From contig JACZKP010000069.1 of assembly GCA_014860005.1 (NCBI GenBank), forward strand, positions 1-64,000: a stretch of 64,000 nt of DNA. The letters run 5' to 3'. The notes below the pieces were generated by a model. That model was not told the DNA's origin. It saw only the letters and a program-made list of their open reading frames with translations, and did no database searches. Position 1 is the first letter of the stretch. Each line of letters begins with the position of its first letter. This DNA comes from Verrucomicrobiota bacterium (GTDB lineage Bacteria; Verrucomicrobiota; Verrucomicrobiae; Limisphaerales; UBA11358). The translations under genes and the position numbers were made by a program. Positions 25,752 through 34,591 of the stretch are shown one piece after another.

Positions 25752-28748
25752 ATGGCAAATGCCCGGCAATCCAAAGCAGGCCGTTTCGTGCAGCAACGGC
25801 TGTTCTCTGGATTGTCCTCCTTCGTTGAATTGGAGCGGCGCATCGCCGACTTGCCGGACGAAAAGTCTCGCGGCGATGCGTTTGAGGTTTTCACCGAAGC
25901 CTATCTCGCTACGCAACGCAAGCACGATGCCGAAACGGTCTGGCCGCTGCCGAGTGTGCCGACTGCAATTCTCGGCAGCCTGCAACTCGCCATGCAGGAC
26001 TACGGCGTGGACGGCGTGCTCAAGACACGTCTCGGAAAATTCAGCGCTTATCAGGTCAAGTTCCGCACTGGCAGACCTGCTCTGACATGGCGCGAGCTTT
26101 CCACCTTCATGGGCCTGGCAGACAGCCCGAACATTCACAGCCGCATTCTGCTGACGAACTGCGACGATCTCCCGTCGGTGCTGAATGATCGGCAGGGCTT
26201 CTTCTGCATTCGCGGCTCGGATTTGGATCGGCTGGAAGCAGATGACTTCAAAGCCATCGAGTCGTGGCTGGCGAATTCGGCATATCAAGCACCCAAGAAA
26301 ACGCCGCAGCCACACCAAGGCGAGGCGTTCGACAAGATACTTCCGGCCTTCAACGAACACGACCGCGTCTCGGCAATCATGGCGTGTGGCACGGGCAAGA
26401 CACTCGTTGCTCTGTGGGTTGCGGAAAAGATGCAGGCTTCGCGCATTCTCGTTCTCGTCCCATCGCTCGCTTTGCTGCGGCAGATACTCCATGAATGGCT
26501 GCGGGAAACGAATCTGCCCGCGCTCGCGTATCTCTGCGTCTGCTCTGACCCGACGGTGAAGGAAGGACTGGATGCGATTGACACAAAGCAATCCGACCTC
26601 GACTTCCAAGTGTCCACCGATACCGCCAGCGTCCGCGAGTTTCTCGACGCTTCCTTTGGTGGCGTGAAAATCATTTTCTCCACCTTCCAATCGGCGCAAG
26701 TCGTCGGCGCGGCTTTGAAACCGGGTGAGGCGTTCGACTTGGCCGTCTTCGATGAGGCGCACAAGACCGCTGGCCGTGAAGGGCGCAATTACGGCTTTGC
26801 CCTTGAAGATGCCAACTTGCCTATTCGCAAACGTCTGTTCCTCACTGCGACGCCACGCCACTACAACCCGCACCAACACGACCGCGAAGGCGAAGCCAAA
26901 TTGCTGTTTTCAATGGACAACCCGGAGGTTTATGGCCCGCAAGCTTACCGCCTCACGTTCGCCGAAGCTGCCCGCCGTGGAATCATCTGCGGTTACAAGG
27001 TCATCATTTCCGTCATCACTTCCGAAATGGTGACGAACGAACTGTTGAGTCGCGGTGAAGTGGTGGTGAACGGCGACGCCGTGCGCGCCCGCCAGGTCGC
27101 CAATCAAATTGCTCTACGCGACGCCATCGAGAAATCCGGAGCGGGAAAGGTGTTCACCTTTCACAAGACCGTGGAATCAGCCGCCTCGTTTGTTGCCGAT
27201 GGCAGCGAGGGCGTTCGCACGCATCTGCCGGAGTTCGGGACGTTCCACGTCAACGGCACAATGCCGACCGCACGCCGCGAGCGAGAAATGCGCGACTTCC
27301 GGACTGCTGCCCGCGCCGTAATGTCCAACGCCCGCTGTTTGACGGAAGGCGTGGACGTTCCCGCTGTGGATATGGTTGCGTTCCTCTCGCCGAGACGCAG
27401 CCGAATCGACATCGTTCAAGCGGTTGGTCGTGCGATGCGCAAACCGCAACATTCCCCCAAGACGATGGGTTACGTGCTTGTACCGCTTTATGTGGAACTG
27501 GCAGCCGGAGAAACCATTGATGCTGCCGTCAATCGTGCGGAGTTCGCTGAAGTCTGGGATGTTCTGCAATCAATGCAGGAACAGGATGATATCCTTGCGG
27601 AAGCAATTCGAAGATTGCGCCAACAGAAGGGTCGAGGGCTTGGATTCGATGACGCAGGGTTTCGCGAACGGATCGAGGTGACTGGCCCTCAATTAACCTT
27701 GGATATTATCCGCGCCACGATCACCGCGACGTGCATCGAGCAACTCGGAAGCCCGTGGGAAGAACGCTTCGGCGAACTCGTCGCGTATAAGAGTCGTTTT
27801 GGCGATTGCGCTGTGCCCACTCGGTGGAAAGAGAATCGCCGCCTGGCAACGTGGGTAGTGGGGCAGCGCCAGGCAAGGAAACTGGGTGAACTGCCGAAAG
27901 CGAAGATTGAGAGGCTGGAACTGCTCGGTTTTAACTGGAATCCCAACGACCGTGTCTGGGATGAGAATTTTGGAAAGCTTTCCGCTTTCGCCAAGAAATC
28001 TGGGCACTGCAAAGTTCCTCAACACTGGGCAGAAGACCGGCAACTTGGAGTTTGGGTTGCGGTGCAACGGCGGCGTTTCCACAGCAAACAGCTCGCCAGA
28101 GACCGTGTTGATAAGCTCACCAGGATTGGTTTTGAGTGGACCAGTGGAGCGCCAACGTGGGACGAAATGTTCGCTGCACTCCAACGCTATTGGAAAGAGA
28201 ACGGCCATTTTGACCCGCCGTCTACAAGCAAGGAATCAAAGAAACTGAGTGCGTGGATTCGGCGACAGAGGCATTCACGTCGCGAAGGAACGCTCGCGAA
28301 GGACCGGGTGGACAAGTTGAACGGGTTGGGCTTTCCTTGGACTGCGAAGCCAGACGACTGGGAAGCCATGTTTGATCAATTGGCGGAATTTCACGTTCAA
28401 CACGGTCACTGCCGAGTCTCGGCGCGAGGCGGCACAGCAAGTCTCTACAGGTGGATTAGAAGTCAACGAGCAGCGATAGCCGCTGGCGTGCTCGGCAGGC
28501 AGCAGATTACGAGGCTCAAGCGACTCGGTTTCGCACTGCGGAGGGAGACGAAATCAGAGTGGATGGCTAGGTTGTCTGAACTTCAAGAGTACAACGCAAG
28601 GTTTGGTAATTGTAATGTACCAAAGGTTTGGCCGGAGAATCAGCAATTGGCTGACTGGGTGCGTGATCAGCAAAAAGAGTGGCGTAGAGGTCGCCTGCCC
28701 TCCAACCGCGTTGCACTGCTAGCTGATCTCGGTCTACACAGGAAGTGA
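25752..28748 (+). CDS. Nuclease-DEAH helicase with five helicase-associated repeats
   Basis: A 998-residue protein. An N-terminal restriction-nuclease-like region (about 35-125) contains YGVDGVLKTRLGKF...AYQVKFR, resembling the D...QxK core of Mrr-like nucleases. The SF2 motor follows: Walker A ACGTGKT near 212, DEAH near 333 (VFDEAHKTAG), TATPRH, and motif VI QAVGRAMRKP. From about 665 to the end are five tandem ~65-residue helicase-associated domains, each with W-(D/E)-x3-F/L, G-x-C/F-x-V/P and a terminal LGF-like motif. No methyltransferase is adjacent. The architecture suits a DNA-targeting defence or mobile-element protein, but that role is inferred. The ATG at 25752 lies just after the repeat array. 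Confidence 0.82.
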   Translation: MANARQSKAGRFVQQRLFSGLSSFVELERRIADLPDEKSRGDAFEVFTEAYLATQRKHDAETVWPLPSVPTAILGSLQLAMQDYGVDGVLKTRLGKFSAYQVKFRTGRPALTWRELSTFMGLADSPNIHSRILLTNCDDLPSVLNDRQGFFCIRGSDLDRLEADDFKAIESWLANSAYQAPKKTPQPHQGEAFDKILPAFNEHDRVSAIMACGTGKTLVALWVAEKMQASRILVLVPSLALLRQILHEWLRETNLPALAYLCVCSDPTVKEGLDAIDTKQSDLDFQVSTDTASVREFLDASFGGVKIIFSTFQSAQVVGAALKPGEAFDLAVFDEAHKTAGREGRNYGFALEDANLPIRKRLFLTATPRHYNPHQHDREGEAKLLFSMDNPEVYGPQAYRLTFAEAARRGIICGYKVIISVITSEMVTNELLSRGEVVVNGDAVRARQVANQIALRDAIEKSGAGKVFTFHKTVESAASFVADGSEGVRTHLPEFGTFHVNGTMPTARREREMRDFRTAARAVMSNARCLTEGVDVPAVDMVAFLSPRRSRIDIVQAVGRAMRKPQHSPKTMGYVLVPLYVELAAGETIDAAVNRAEFAEVWDVLQSMQEQDDILAEAIRRLRQQKGRGLGFDDAGFRERIEVTGPQLTLDIIRATITATCIEQLGSPWEERFGELVAYKSRFGDCAVPTRWKENRRLATWVVGQRQARKLGELPKAKIERLELLGFNWNPNDRVWDENFGKLSAFAKKSGHCKVPQHWAEDRQLGVWVAVQRRRFHSKQLARDRVDKLTRIGFEWTSGAPTWDEMFAALQRYWKENGHFDPPSTSKESKKLSAWIRRQRHSRREGTLAKDRVDKLNGLGFPWTAKPDDWEAMFDQLAEFHVQHGHCRVSARGGTASLYRWIRSQRAAIAAGVLGRQQITRLKRLGFALRRETKSEWMARLSELQEYNARFGNCNVPKVWPENQQLADWVRDQQKEWRRGRLPSNRVALLADLGLHRK

Positions 28749-28948
28749 AGCCTTCATGTCCAGAAACAAAGAACAGAATCCAACCAATTGAAAGCGCGCT
28801 GCAAGGAGCTAAATGCCGGCTTATGTCGCCTTTACAGGGCTAAGGTCTTTTGACGTCTAACTGGAGGCGGCGCTCGCAGACTCGCTTTGCCCTTGGATTT
28901 TCTTTGTCGGGCATTCAGCCCTTGGAGGTTAGGCTGTGCTGGATCGTA
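28749..28948. other. Intergenic region between convergent genes
   Basis: About 200 bases separate the helicase end and the DUF192 gene end. Text such as CGCCTTTACAGGGCTAAGG and GGGCATTCAGCCCTTGG suggests short hairpin repeats related in style to the array at 25621-25720. No gene is supported. Confidence 0.4.
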
Positions 28949-29476
28949 TCATCGCCGCTTCAAAAATGTTTCGGCCAGCGAGCCTTTCTCCGTCCGCACG
29001 ACCGCGCCGGTGCTGACGTTGTGCCGCTGAAACCAACCCTGGCTCGTCTCCAAAGCAAAGCGCACGTTCATGGCAGTCGAGAAGACGGAGTTGGTGTTGT
29101 GCGGTTGAAGGTCGTGGATTTCGAGGATGACACCGTCGGTGTCGAGGTAGGCAATCGAGAGCGGGATGAGGCAATTCTTCATCCAGTAACTGGCCTGACG
29201 CGGCACGGGATGCACGAAGAGCATGGCTTCGTTCTCGGCGATGTTGGTGCGCCACATCATGCCAGTCATTTGCTGTTCGCCGGTCAAAGCCAGTTCGGTA
29301 ATGAGTTCTTCCGCGCCCAGCCACAGCTTGATCGTGGGCAGTTTGGGCTGGGCCTGTTTGGGCAACAGGTCCTCGATCGTGACGGGCGGCGGAGTCGCTG
29401 GGGGCGATTTTTTCTTGCAGCCATTGAACAGGCTCATGGCGATAAACAGGCAGGCAAGGATTTTCACGGACTTCAT
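28949..29476 (-). CDS. DUF192 lipoprotein
   Basis: A 175-residue putative lipoprotein. The N-terminus has a hydrophobic signal and a lipobox-like LFNGC (Cys20). The body is a DUF192 domain: ALTGEQQMTGMMWRT, MLFVHPVPRQASYWMKNCLI, LSIAYLDTDGVILEI and VRFALETSQGWFQRHNVSTG. DUF192 proteins are small and widespread in bacteria and archaea with no settled function. It is followed 16 bases upstream by the acyltransferase-like gene on the same strand, so the two may be cotranscribed. Confidence 0.9.
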   Translation of the reverse strand: MKSVKILACLFIAMSLFNGCKKKSPPATPPPVTIEDLLPKQAQPKLPTIKLWLGAEELITELALTGEQQMTGMMWRTNIAENEAMLFVHPVPRQASYWMKNCLIPLSIAYLDTDGVILEIHDLQPHNTNSVFSTAMNVRFALETSQGWFQRHNVSTGAVVRTEKGSLAETFLKRR

Positions 29477-29492
29477 TTAGATCTAAAAGCGC

Positions 29493-30722
29493 CTAGAATT
29501 TCACGAACCATTTTTTCCGGTACATCAGATGCGCGACACCATACAGCAGCAGGACAAACATCAAGGCCCACAGCAGCGACGCGTTCATGGGACTGGCCAG
29601 CGGGACGAACAGATTTTTGTACAAGAGAGTTTTCAGCGCCACGGATTCATCCGCGCCCGCGGGGATCTTGATTTCCACCAGCAGCCGCCCGAGCACGCCG
29701 GCCAGCACAAACACCGTGATCGCGTTCATGCCGTAAATGGCGAATGGCTTGACCAGCGTGCGGCAGCCCTTCACGTCTATGAACCAGTAACCAACCCCGA
29801 AACAAACCATCGCCAGTCCCGCCATGAACACGGCGTAGGAACTCGTCCAGAGGCTTTTGTTGATGGGCAGCGCGAGATTCAGCAATTCACCGAGCCACAT
29901 GAGCAGCGCGCCCGTGACCATGAGCCAGGCGGTTTTCTCCGATTGGCTCCGCCGCGCACGCAGCAGGTGGCCGGTCAGGATGCCGAAGAGGCAGGTGGCG
30001 ATCGCCGGCAGCGTGCTCACGATGCCTTCCGGATCCCAGGTTTTGGTGGTCCGCCATACATGCGTGCCGATGACGGGGCCGTTGAGCACAAGATTATCCA
30101 CGTAGTTGGAGAAATTGTGACCCTTCTCGAACAGGCCATAGATGTAGCGCGTTTCCCCATGCACGTTCACCGGGAACGGCGCAAATGCCATGATCAGCCA
30201 GTAAACCGCGAGCAACCCAACGGTCCAGAGAATCTGCCCGCGCAGGTTGGTGCCGAGAAAAATCACGGTGGCGATGAAGTAACAGACCGCGATGCGCTGT
30301 AACACGCCGGGGAGACGGACGTTGGTGAGGTAGTGATGCAGCCAGTCGCCAATGCCCAGCCGCACCAGTGAACCGTCAATGAAGTAACCGAACGAATTCA
30401 GAAACAAACCCAGCCCGAAGATGATGATCGCGCGACGCAGGGCGTGCTGAAGCAGTTCCCGGCGACGCTGGCCCAGTTCGAGCCGGCGCGACGTTGAGAG
30501 CGGGATCGCCACGCCGACGATCCAGATGAAGAAAGGGAAGATCACATCCGTGAACGTCCAACCGTGCCAGTCCGCGTGCAGCAGCGGCGGATACGCCGCG
30601 CTCCAGTTGCCCGGATTGTTCACGAGCATCATTGAAGCGATGGTGATTCCGCGGAACACATCCAGCGACATCAGTCGCCCGAGGGCGGGCGTGTTTGACT
30701 GAAGTGCGGCGGGATCGCTCAT
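29493..30722 (-). CDS. Multi-pass membrane protein, heparan-alpha-glucosaminide N-acetyltransferase-like (DUF5009)
   Basis: A 409-residue integral membrane protein with about ten helices from the ATG at 30722; a longer frame to 30809 adds an unlikely N-terminus. The first helix carries [20 protein letters not shown] and then [19 protein letters not shown], the signature of DUF5009/NagX-type proteins related to the lysosomal acetyltransferase HGSNAT. These are thought to acetylate amino sugars across the membrane. Substrate is not known here. It shares its strand with the DUF192 gene and with xth upstream. Confidence 0.85.
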   Translation of the reverse strand: MSDPAALQSNTPALGRLMSLDVFRGITIASMMLVNNPGNWSAAYPPLLHADWHGWTFTDVIFPFFIWIVGVAIPLSTSRRLELGQRRRELLQHALRRAIIIFGLGLFLNSFGYFIDGSLVRLGIGDWLHHYLTNVRLPGVLQRIAVCYFIATVIFLGTNLRGQILWTVGLLAVYWLIMAFAPFPVNVHGETRYIYGLFEKGHNFSNYVDNLVLNGPVIGTHVWRTTKTWDPEGIVSTLPAIATCLFGILTGHLLRARRSQSEKTAWLMVTGALLMWLGELLNLALPINKSLWTSSYAVFMAGLAMVCFGVGYWFIDVKGCRTLVKPFAIYGMNAITVFVLAGVLGRLLVEIKIPAGADESVALKTLLYKNLFVPLASPMNASLLWALMFVLLLYGVAHLMYRKKWFVKF

Positions 30723-30774
30723 GCGCGCGACGCTAAGGGCAATCAGGCGGGAAGGGAATTCTTTTTCACGCGAC

Positions 30775-31527
30775 TCATTTAATTTCAAGCCCGACCGGAC
30801 AATGGTCACTACCCATGATCCCGGGCCGGATGAAGGCGCGTTTCAAGCGCGGGCGCAACGCGGCGCTGATGAGGAAATAGTCAATGCGCCAGCCAATGTT
30901 CCGAGCGCGGACGCCGGGCATCTGGCTCCACCACGTGTAATGCCCGCCGCGTTTCTCGAACTCCCGGAAGGTGTCGAGAAAGCCGGCCTTCACCGTGGCG
31001 TCAAAGCCGGCACGCTCCTCCGGGGTGAAGCCGTGATTGCCGACGTTGGCTTTGGGATTTGCCAGGTCCAGTTCCGTGTGGGCCACGTTCAAGTCGCCGC
31101 AAAAGATCACCGGTTTCATCCGCTCAAGCTTCTTCAAGTAATGGAGGAAAGCGCGGTCCCATTGCTGGCGATACGCCAGCCGGGTGAGTTCGCGCTGCGA
31201 GTTCGGGACGTAAACGTTCACGAGAAAGAAATCCGCGAATTCGGCGGTCAGTACCCGGCCCTCCTGGTCGTGTTCGGCAACGCCGATGCCCAGGGTGACT
31301 TTCAATGGTCGCACTTTGGTGAAGATCGCTGTGCCGGCGTAGCCTTTCTTCTGCGCTGAGTTCCAGTAAGTCGTGTAACGCGCAGGCCACAACTGCTCGA
31401 CATCGTTCGGGCTGCATTTGGTTTCCTGAAGGCAAAGCACATCGGGTTTCTCGGCGTCGAGGAATTCCAGAAAGTTTTTTCGCAACACGGCGCGCAGGCC
31501 GTTGACGTTCCAGGAAATGAGTTTCAC
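30775..31527 (-). CDS. xth: Exodeoxyribonuclease III
   Basis: A 250-residue AP endonuclease/3'-5' exonuclease for base-excision repair. Motifs are KLISWNVNGLRA (Asn), VLCLQETKC (catalytic Glu), VFCGDLNVAH-like CGDLNVAHTELDLANP (Asp/Asn), TWWSQMPGVRARNIGWRIDY and the final GSDHCPVGLEI (Asp-His). The GTG at 31527 puts the conserved beta strand at the very N-terminus, as in the family; 44 further upstream codons are open but show no conservation. It is 52 bases upstream of the membrane acyltransferase-like gene. Confidence 0.95.
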   Translation of the reverse strand: MKLISWNVNGLRAVLRKNFLEFLDAEKPDVLCLQETKCSPNDVEQLWPARYTTYWNSAQKKGYAGTAIFTKVRPLKVTLGIGVAEHDQEGRVLTAEFADFFLVNVYVPNSQRELTRLAYRQQWDRAFLHYLKKLERMKPVIFCGDLNVAHTELDLANPKANVGNHGFTPEERAGFDATVKAGFLDTFREFEKRGGHYTWWSQMPGVRARNIGWRIDYFLISAALRPRLKRAFIRPGIMGSDHCPVGLEIK

Positions 31528-31687
31528 GGGGCAGAGATTATCCAGCCGGCCCGGCAACACCAGCGCGGTCCCCGCGCGCCGGGTGAATCTCGCGTGTAAC
31601 GCAACTTGACCGGGTGGCGGATGGGTTGGGCTGAAACTCCAGTCTTGCCGAATCGCCACTCAGAGGCCATGTAATGCCGGTCAACTC

Positions 31688-32416
31688 ATGAGATTTTACT
31701 CGAAATGGTTTGCGCTCATGGTCCTGGCATGGTGGCCGAACATGCTGCCCGCCACGAGCAGCGAGTCGTCCCCGCTGCCGTCGGCGGAAACCGTTTTGCA
31801 GTGGGTGCTGGCCCGGGCCGAGCGGGACAGCGATCCCGAGCACGAGTTCAATCAGTCCTACCGCTACACCCGCACGCGCATCACCGAGCACCGTGATGGG
31901 AAGGGCGGGTTGAAGAAGCGCGAAGAGAAGACCAGCGTCCAGCATCCCGGGCTTGCGGCCAGCCCGACGAATTCGACGGCCCGCAATCGCGCATACGAGA
32001 AGGGTGATTTTCCCCAGAACGAGGATCTGATCAAACGATTTGATTTTACGCTGGCAAGCCGGGAAGTAGTCAACGGCCGGCCGGCATTGGTGCTGGATTT
32101 CAAGCCAGCCAGTTCGCAGCCGGCCGCGCGGAATCTCAAGGAGCGGTTCATCAATCGAATCGCCGGGCGTGTCTGGGTGGATGAAACGGATCATGTCCTG
32201 ACCAAAGCCACGCTGCGGCTCACGGAAAAAGTCAACGTTATCGGCGGTTTGGTGGGCAATGTCACCCGGATGGATTTTTCCTTTGACCGCGAGCGGACGG
32301 CCGAGGGGCTATGGTTTACGCGCCGGTCGAACTGGCATCTGGCCGGACGCGAACTCTTCAGCCAGCGCACCATTGACTCTCGGGAGGAGAAGACCGACTT
32401 GCAGAAGGCGGAATAG
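31688..32416 (+). CDS. Exported hypothetical protein
   Basis: A 242-residue protein with an N-terminal hydrophobic segment (FALMVLAWWPNMLPAT) that looks like a signal peptide. The rest is beta-rich: SYRYTRTRITEHRDGKG, RFDFTLASREVVNGRPALVL, GRVWVDETDHVLTKATLRLT and a closing GLWFTRRSNWHLAGRELFS. The layout recalls outer-membrane lipoprotein-sorting-like (LolA/LolB fold) proteins, but I cannot name a family. It is transcribed divergently from xth, and 80 bases upstream of the iscA-like gene. Confidence 0.75.
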   Translation: MRFYSKWFALMVLAWWPNMLPATSSESSPLPSAETVLQWVLARAERDSDPEHEFNQSYRYTRTRITEHRDGKGGLKKREEKTSVQHPGLAASPTNSTARNRAYEKGDFPQNEDLIKRFDFTLASREVVNGRPALVLDFKPASSQPAARNLKERFINRIAGRVWVDETDHVLTKATLRLTEKVNVIGGLVGNVTRMDFSFDRERTAEGLWFTRRSNWHLAGRELFSQRTIDSREEKTDLQKAE

Positions 32417-32496
32417 CGTGTCCGATGCAGCCTGCCCAAGTCATCGGTTACGTTGACGGTGAGCGGGCCAGCGGCTAGCTTGCTACCAGTTCAAAG

Positions 32497-32880
32497 ATGA
32501 TTGCCAATACACAAGTGAAGCCGATCACGGCCCCGACGTTCCGAACCGGAGACGAGCGGCTGATCAAACTGACGGAAAACGCCGGGAGCAAAGTCGGCAC
32601 CCTGCTCACCAAGCAAGGCCGACCCACCGGCGTGCTGCGCGTGGCCGTGGTGGGCGGCGGTTGTTCCGGGCTGCAATACAAGATGGATTTGCAGGACGGC
32701 CCGGCGAATCGGGATTTCCTCGTCGAAACCGCCGGGGTACGCGTGGTCGTGGACCCCAAGAGCGCGCTGTACGTCACGGGCAGCGAACTGGATTACATTG
32801 ATGCGCTGGATGGCGGATTCAAGGTGACGAATCCGAACGCGGCCACCAGTTGTTCCTGCGGGGAAAGTTTCAGCGCCTAG
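32497..32880 (+). CDS. Iron-sulfur cluster assembly A-type carrier (IscA/ErpA/HesB)
   Basis: A 127-residue A-type carrier for Fe-S clusters. The three conserved Cys are in GGGCSGLQY and near the C-terminus in SCSCGESF, the usual C-x(n)-C-G-C-like pattern (here CSC). ErpA, IscA and SufA cannot be told apart reliably from sequence alone. It is nine bases upstream of the HscB-like co-chaperone, a standard Fe-S pairing. Confidence 0.92.
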   Translation: MIANTQVKPITAPTFRTGDERLIKLTENAGSKVGTLLTKQGRPTGVLRVAVVGGGCSGLQYKMDLQDGPANRDFLVETAGVRVVVDPKSALYVTGSELDYIDALDGGFKVTNPNAATSCSCGESFSA

Positions 32881-32889
32881 CCGGCCGGC

Positions 32890-33501
32890 ATGACCGATTA
32901 CTTCGCCCTGCTCAACGTACCGCGCCGGCCCTGGCTGGACACGGCGGCACTCAAAGCCACCTTCCTCACCCGGTCAACCAGCCAGCATCCGGACCGGGTT
33001 CACAATGCCGGCGACGCTGAGAAGACTGCCAGCGCCCAACTCTACGCCGGGTTGAATGCGGCGTACCAGTGCCTGCGCGAACCGAAGGATCGCTTGCGAC
33101 ATTTGCTGGAGCTTGAACTGGGGCGCAAACCAGAAGAGGTTCAGGAAATTCCACCCGAACTCGCCAACTGGTTCATTGAAATCGCGCAACTCTGCCGACA
33201 GGTGAACGCTTTTCTCGCGGAGAAAGCCAGCGTCACCTCGCCGTTGCTGCATGTGCAACGCTTCGAACGCGGAGAGGAATGGAACGACCGGCTCACCGCC
33301 GTGCAAAAACGACTGACCGAACGCCAAGCGGTGTTGCTCGAGGAACTAAAAGCCCTCGACGCGGAATGGTTGGGCACCGCCGCCGGGTCGCCTGCACGCG
33401 GGCCGTTGCTTGGCCGACTGGAGAAACTGCATCGGCAATTGAACTACCATGCGCGATGGAGTTCGCATATCCAGGAGGCCAAAGTGCAACTCACGTTGTA
33501 A
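32890..33501 (+). CDS. HscB-like J-domain co-chaperone for Fe-S assembly
   Basis: A 203-residue protein with an N-terminal J domain (MTDYFALLNVPRRPWLDTAA; HPD motif in SQHPDRVHN) and a C-terminal three-helix bundle (about 80-200) of HscB type. It would stimulate an HscA/DnaK chaperone to release clusters from the scaffold. Neighbouring the A-type carrier supports this. Similarity in the C-terminal half is by layout only. Confidence 0.85.
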   Translation: MTDYFALLNVPRRPWLDTAALKATFLTRSTSQHPDRVHNAGDAEKTASAQLYAGLNAAYQCLREPKDRLRHLLELELGRKPEEVQEIPPELANWFIEIAQLCRQVNAFLAEKASVTSPLLHVQRFERGEEWNDRLTAVQKRLTERQAVLLEELKALDAEWLGTAAGSPARGPLLGRLEKLHRQLNYHARWSSHIQEAKVQLTL

Positions 33502-33502
33502 A

Positions 33503-34198
33503 ATGACACGAAATCTTTTCACGATTTCTATGCTGTTGGTTTGCCTCTGCATTTCAGCGCAAGCTGGAACGTGGAGCAGTGAACTTCACCAGATGCCGCT
33601 CGGCAGCAACGCGCGGGAACTGAATCGCACGAATTGCGTGCCGCTGATGCTCAACGCCTTTCCATCCAACGCCACCGTCAAGGCGCTGATCTTTATGCCA
33701 GGCGCCACGGATGAGTTGTATTTCTTCCGCCGGGTGAAGGTGACATTGACGAATGAAAGTCCGTCCTTGTTGGATGCGGTGGTGGCACTGACCAACCAGT
33801 CGCCGTTGCGCGCCACCTTCCGCCCGCCGTTTCTGTTGCTGCACTCGGATGAAGACGTGCTCGACCTGATCGTGGACACCCAACACCCGCCGACCGCCGC
33901 GAAATTGCGGCAGCGCGGTCCCATGCCGCGCTGGATGTTCAATGACCGCGACTGGGATGAACTGCTCGCCGTCATCAGGAAGCCCGTGCGGACCGCGCTC
34001 CGCCCTTACGCGCGTTCAATGGACTCGTGGGATTTCTACCGCCACAGTTTTGCGGCCTGGAATTTGACCGCGTGGGAAACCCTCGAAGCCGCTGCGCTCG
34101 CCGGCAAGACGAAGATGACCGTGCGTCGGGGCGTGGTGGAATTCAAGTTGGACCAACGCATTGGGGTCCTGCCAAAGCTGGAGCATTACCCCCGGTAG
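33503..34198 (+). CDS. Exported hypothetical protein
   Basis: A 231-residue protein from the ATG at 33503, one base past the hscB-like stop. A clear signal peptide (LFTISMLLVCLCISAQAG) precedes a domain I do not recognise. Conserved-looking blocks are ELNRTNCVPLMLNAFPSNAT, DELYFFRRVKVTLTNESPSL, RATFRPPFLLLHSDEDVLDL and WDFYRHSFAAWNLTAWETLE. It has no obvious catalytic motif. Tight spacing suggests cotranscription with the Fe-S genes, although a functional link is not evident. Confidence 0.75.
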   Translation: MTRNLFTISMLLVCLCISAQAGTWSSELHQMPLGSNARELNRTNCVPLMLNAFPSNATVKALIFMPGATDELYFFRRVKVTLTNESPSLLDAVVALTNQSPLRATFRPPFLLLHSDEDVLDLIVDTQHPPTAAKLRQRGPMPRWMFNDRDWDELLAVIRKPVRTALRPYARSMDSWDFYRHSFAAWNLTAWETLEAAALAGKTKMTVRRGVVEFKLDQRIGVLPKLEHYPR

Positions 34199-34340
34199 CA
34201 GGACACTTTGACTGAAACTTGGGCGCGCGTGTCTCCTAGGTGGACACAAAAGGACTATTTCCAGTTGTGAAAATGCGTCCCAAGCACTTGGTATATGGGC
34301 TGCTTTTCTGGATGTCATGCAGATGATACAAAGTCCAACA

Positions 34341-34433
34341 ATGTCGGATCTTGTATTTCCCTCCGCCTTCACCGTCAAGGTGCTGGCGAAACGCCTCTTG
34401 ACTCCGCTGGTATGTGTCGGGTCTGTGACCTGA
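34341..34433 (+). CDS. Candidate small protein upstream of a strong terminator
   Basis: A 30-codon frame (MSDLVFPSAFTVKVLAKRLL then TPLVCVGSVT) ends 25 bases before a strong intrinsic terminator at 34459-34494, with no other gene between 34199 and 34591. A TGGTATATG near 34290 could be an extended -10 box. The start has no clear Shine-Dalgarno. The terminator implies a transcript here; whether it is a peptide or a non-coding RNA is open. Confidence 0.3.
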   Translation: MSDLVFPSAFTVKVLAKRLLTPLVCVGSVT

Positions 34434-34458
34434 TGCTCTTCTCTACTGGGTTTGGTTT

Positions 34459-34494
34459 ACTGGCGGCTGGCTCGCACCAGCCGCCAGTTTTTTT
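34459..34494 (+). terminator. Strong intrinsic terminator
   Basis: A perfect 12-bp stem (ACTGGCGGCTGG / CCAGCCGCCAGT) with a six-base loop CTCGCA is followed by seven Ts (34488-34494). It terminates plus-strand transcription, either of the Fe-S/exported-protein operon or of an independent small transcript. Confidence 0.93.
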
Positions 34495-34591
34495 GGGCGA
34501 CACGCGGAACAAAGGTATCCTTGCGTTGAAAAGTAAACGCGCCTGAATTGCCGCCTTTCGGTTCCAAAGCTGACGTGACCTTGCAGCCGGC

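Noticed and set aside
25563..26879. Minus-strand frame of 438 codons
   Set aside because: Overlaps the nuclease-helicase, whose Walker A and DEAH motifs are unambiguous.
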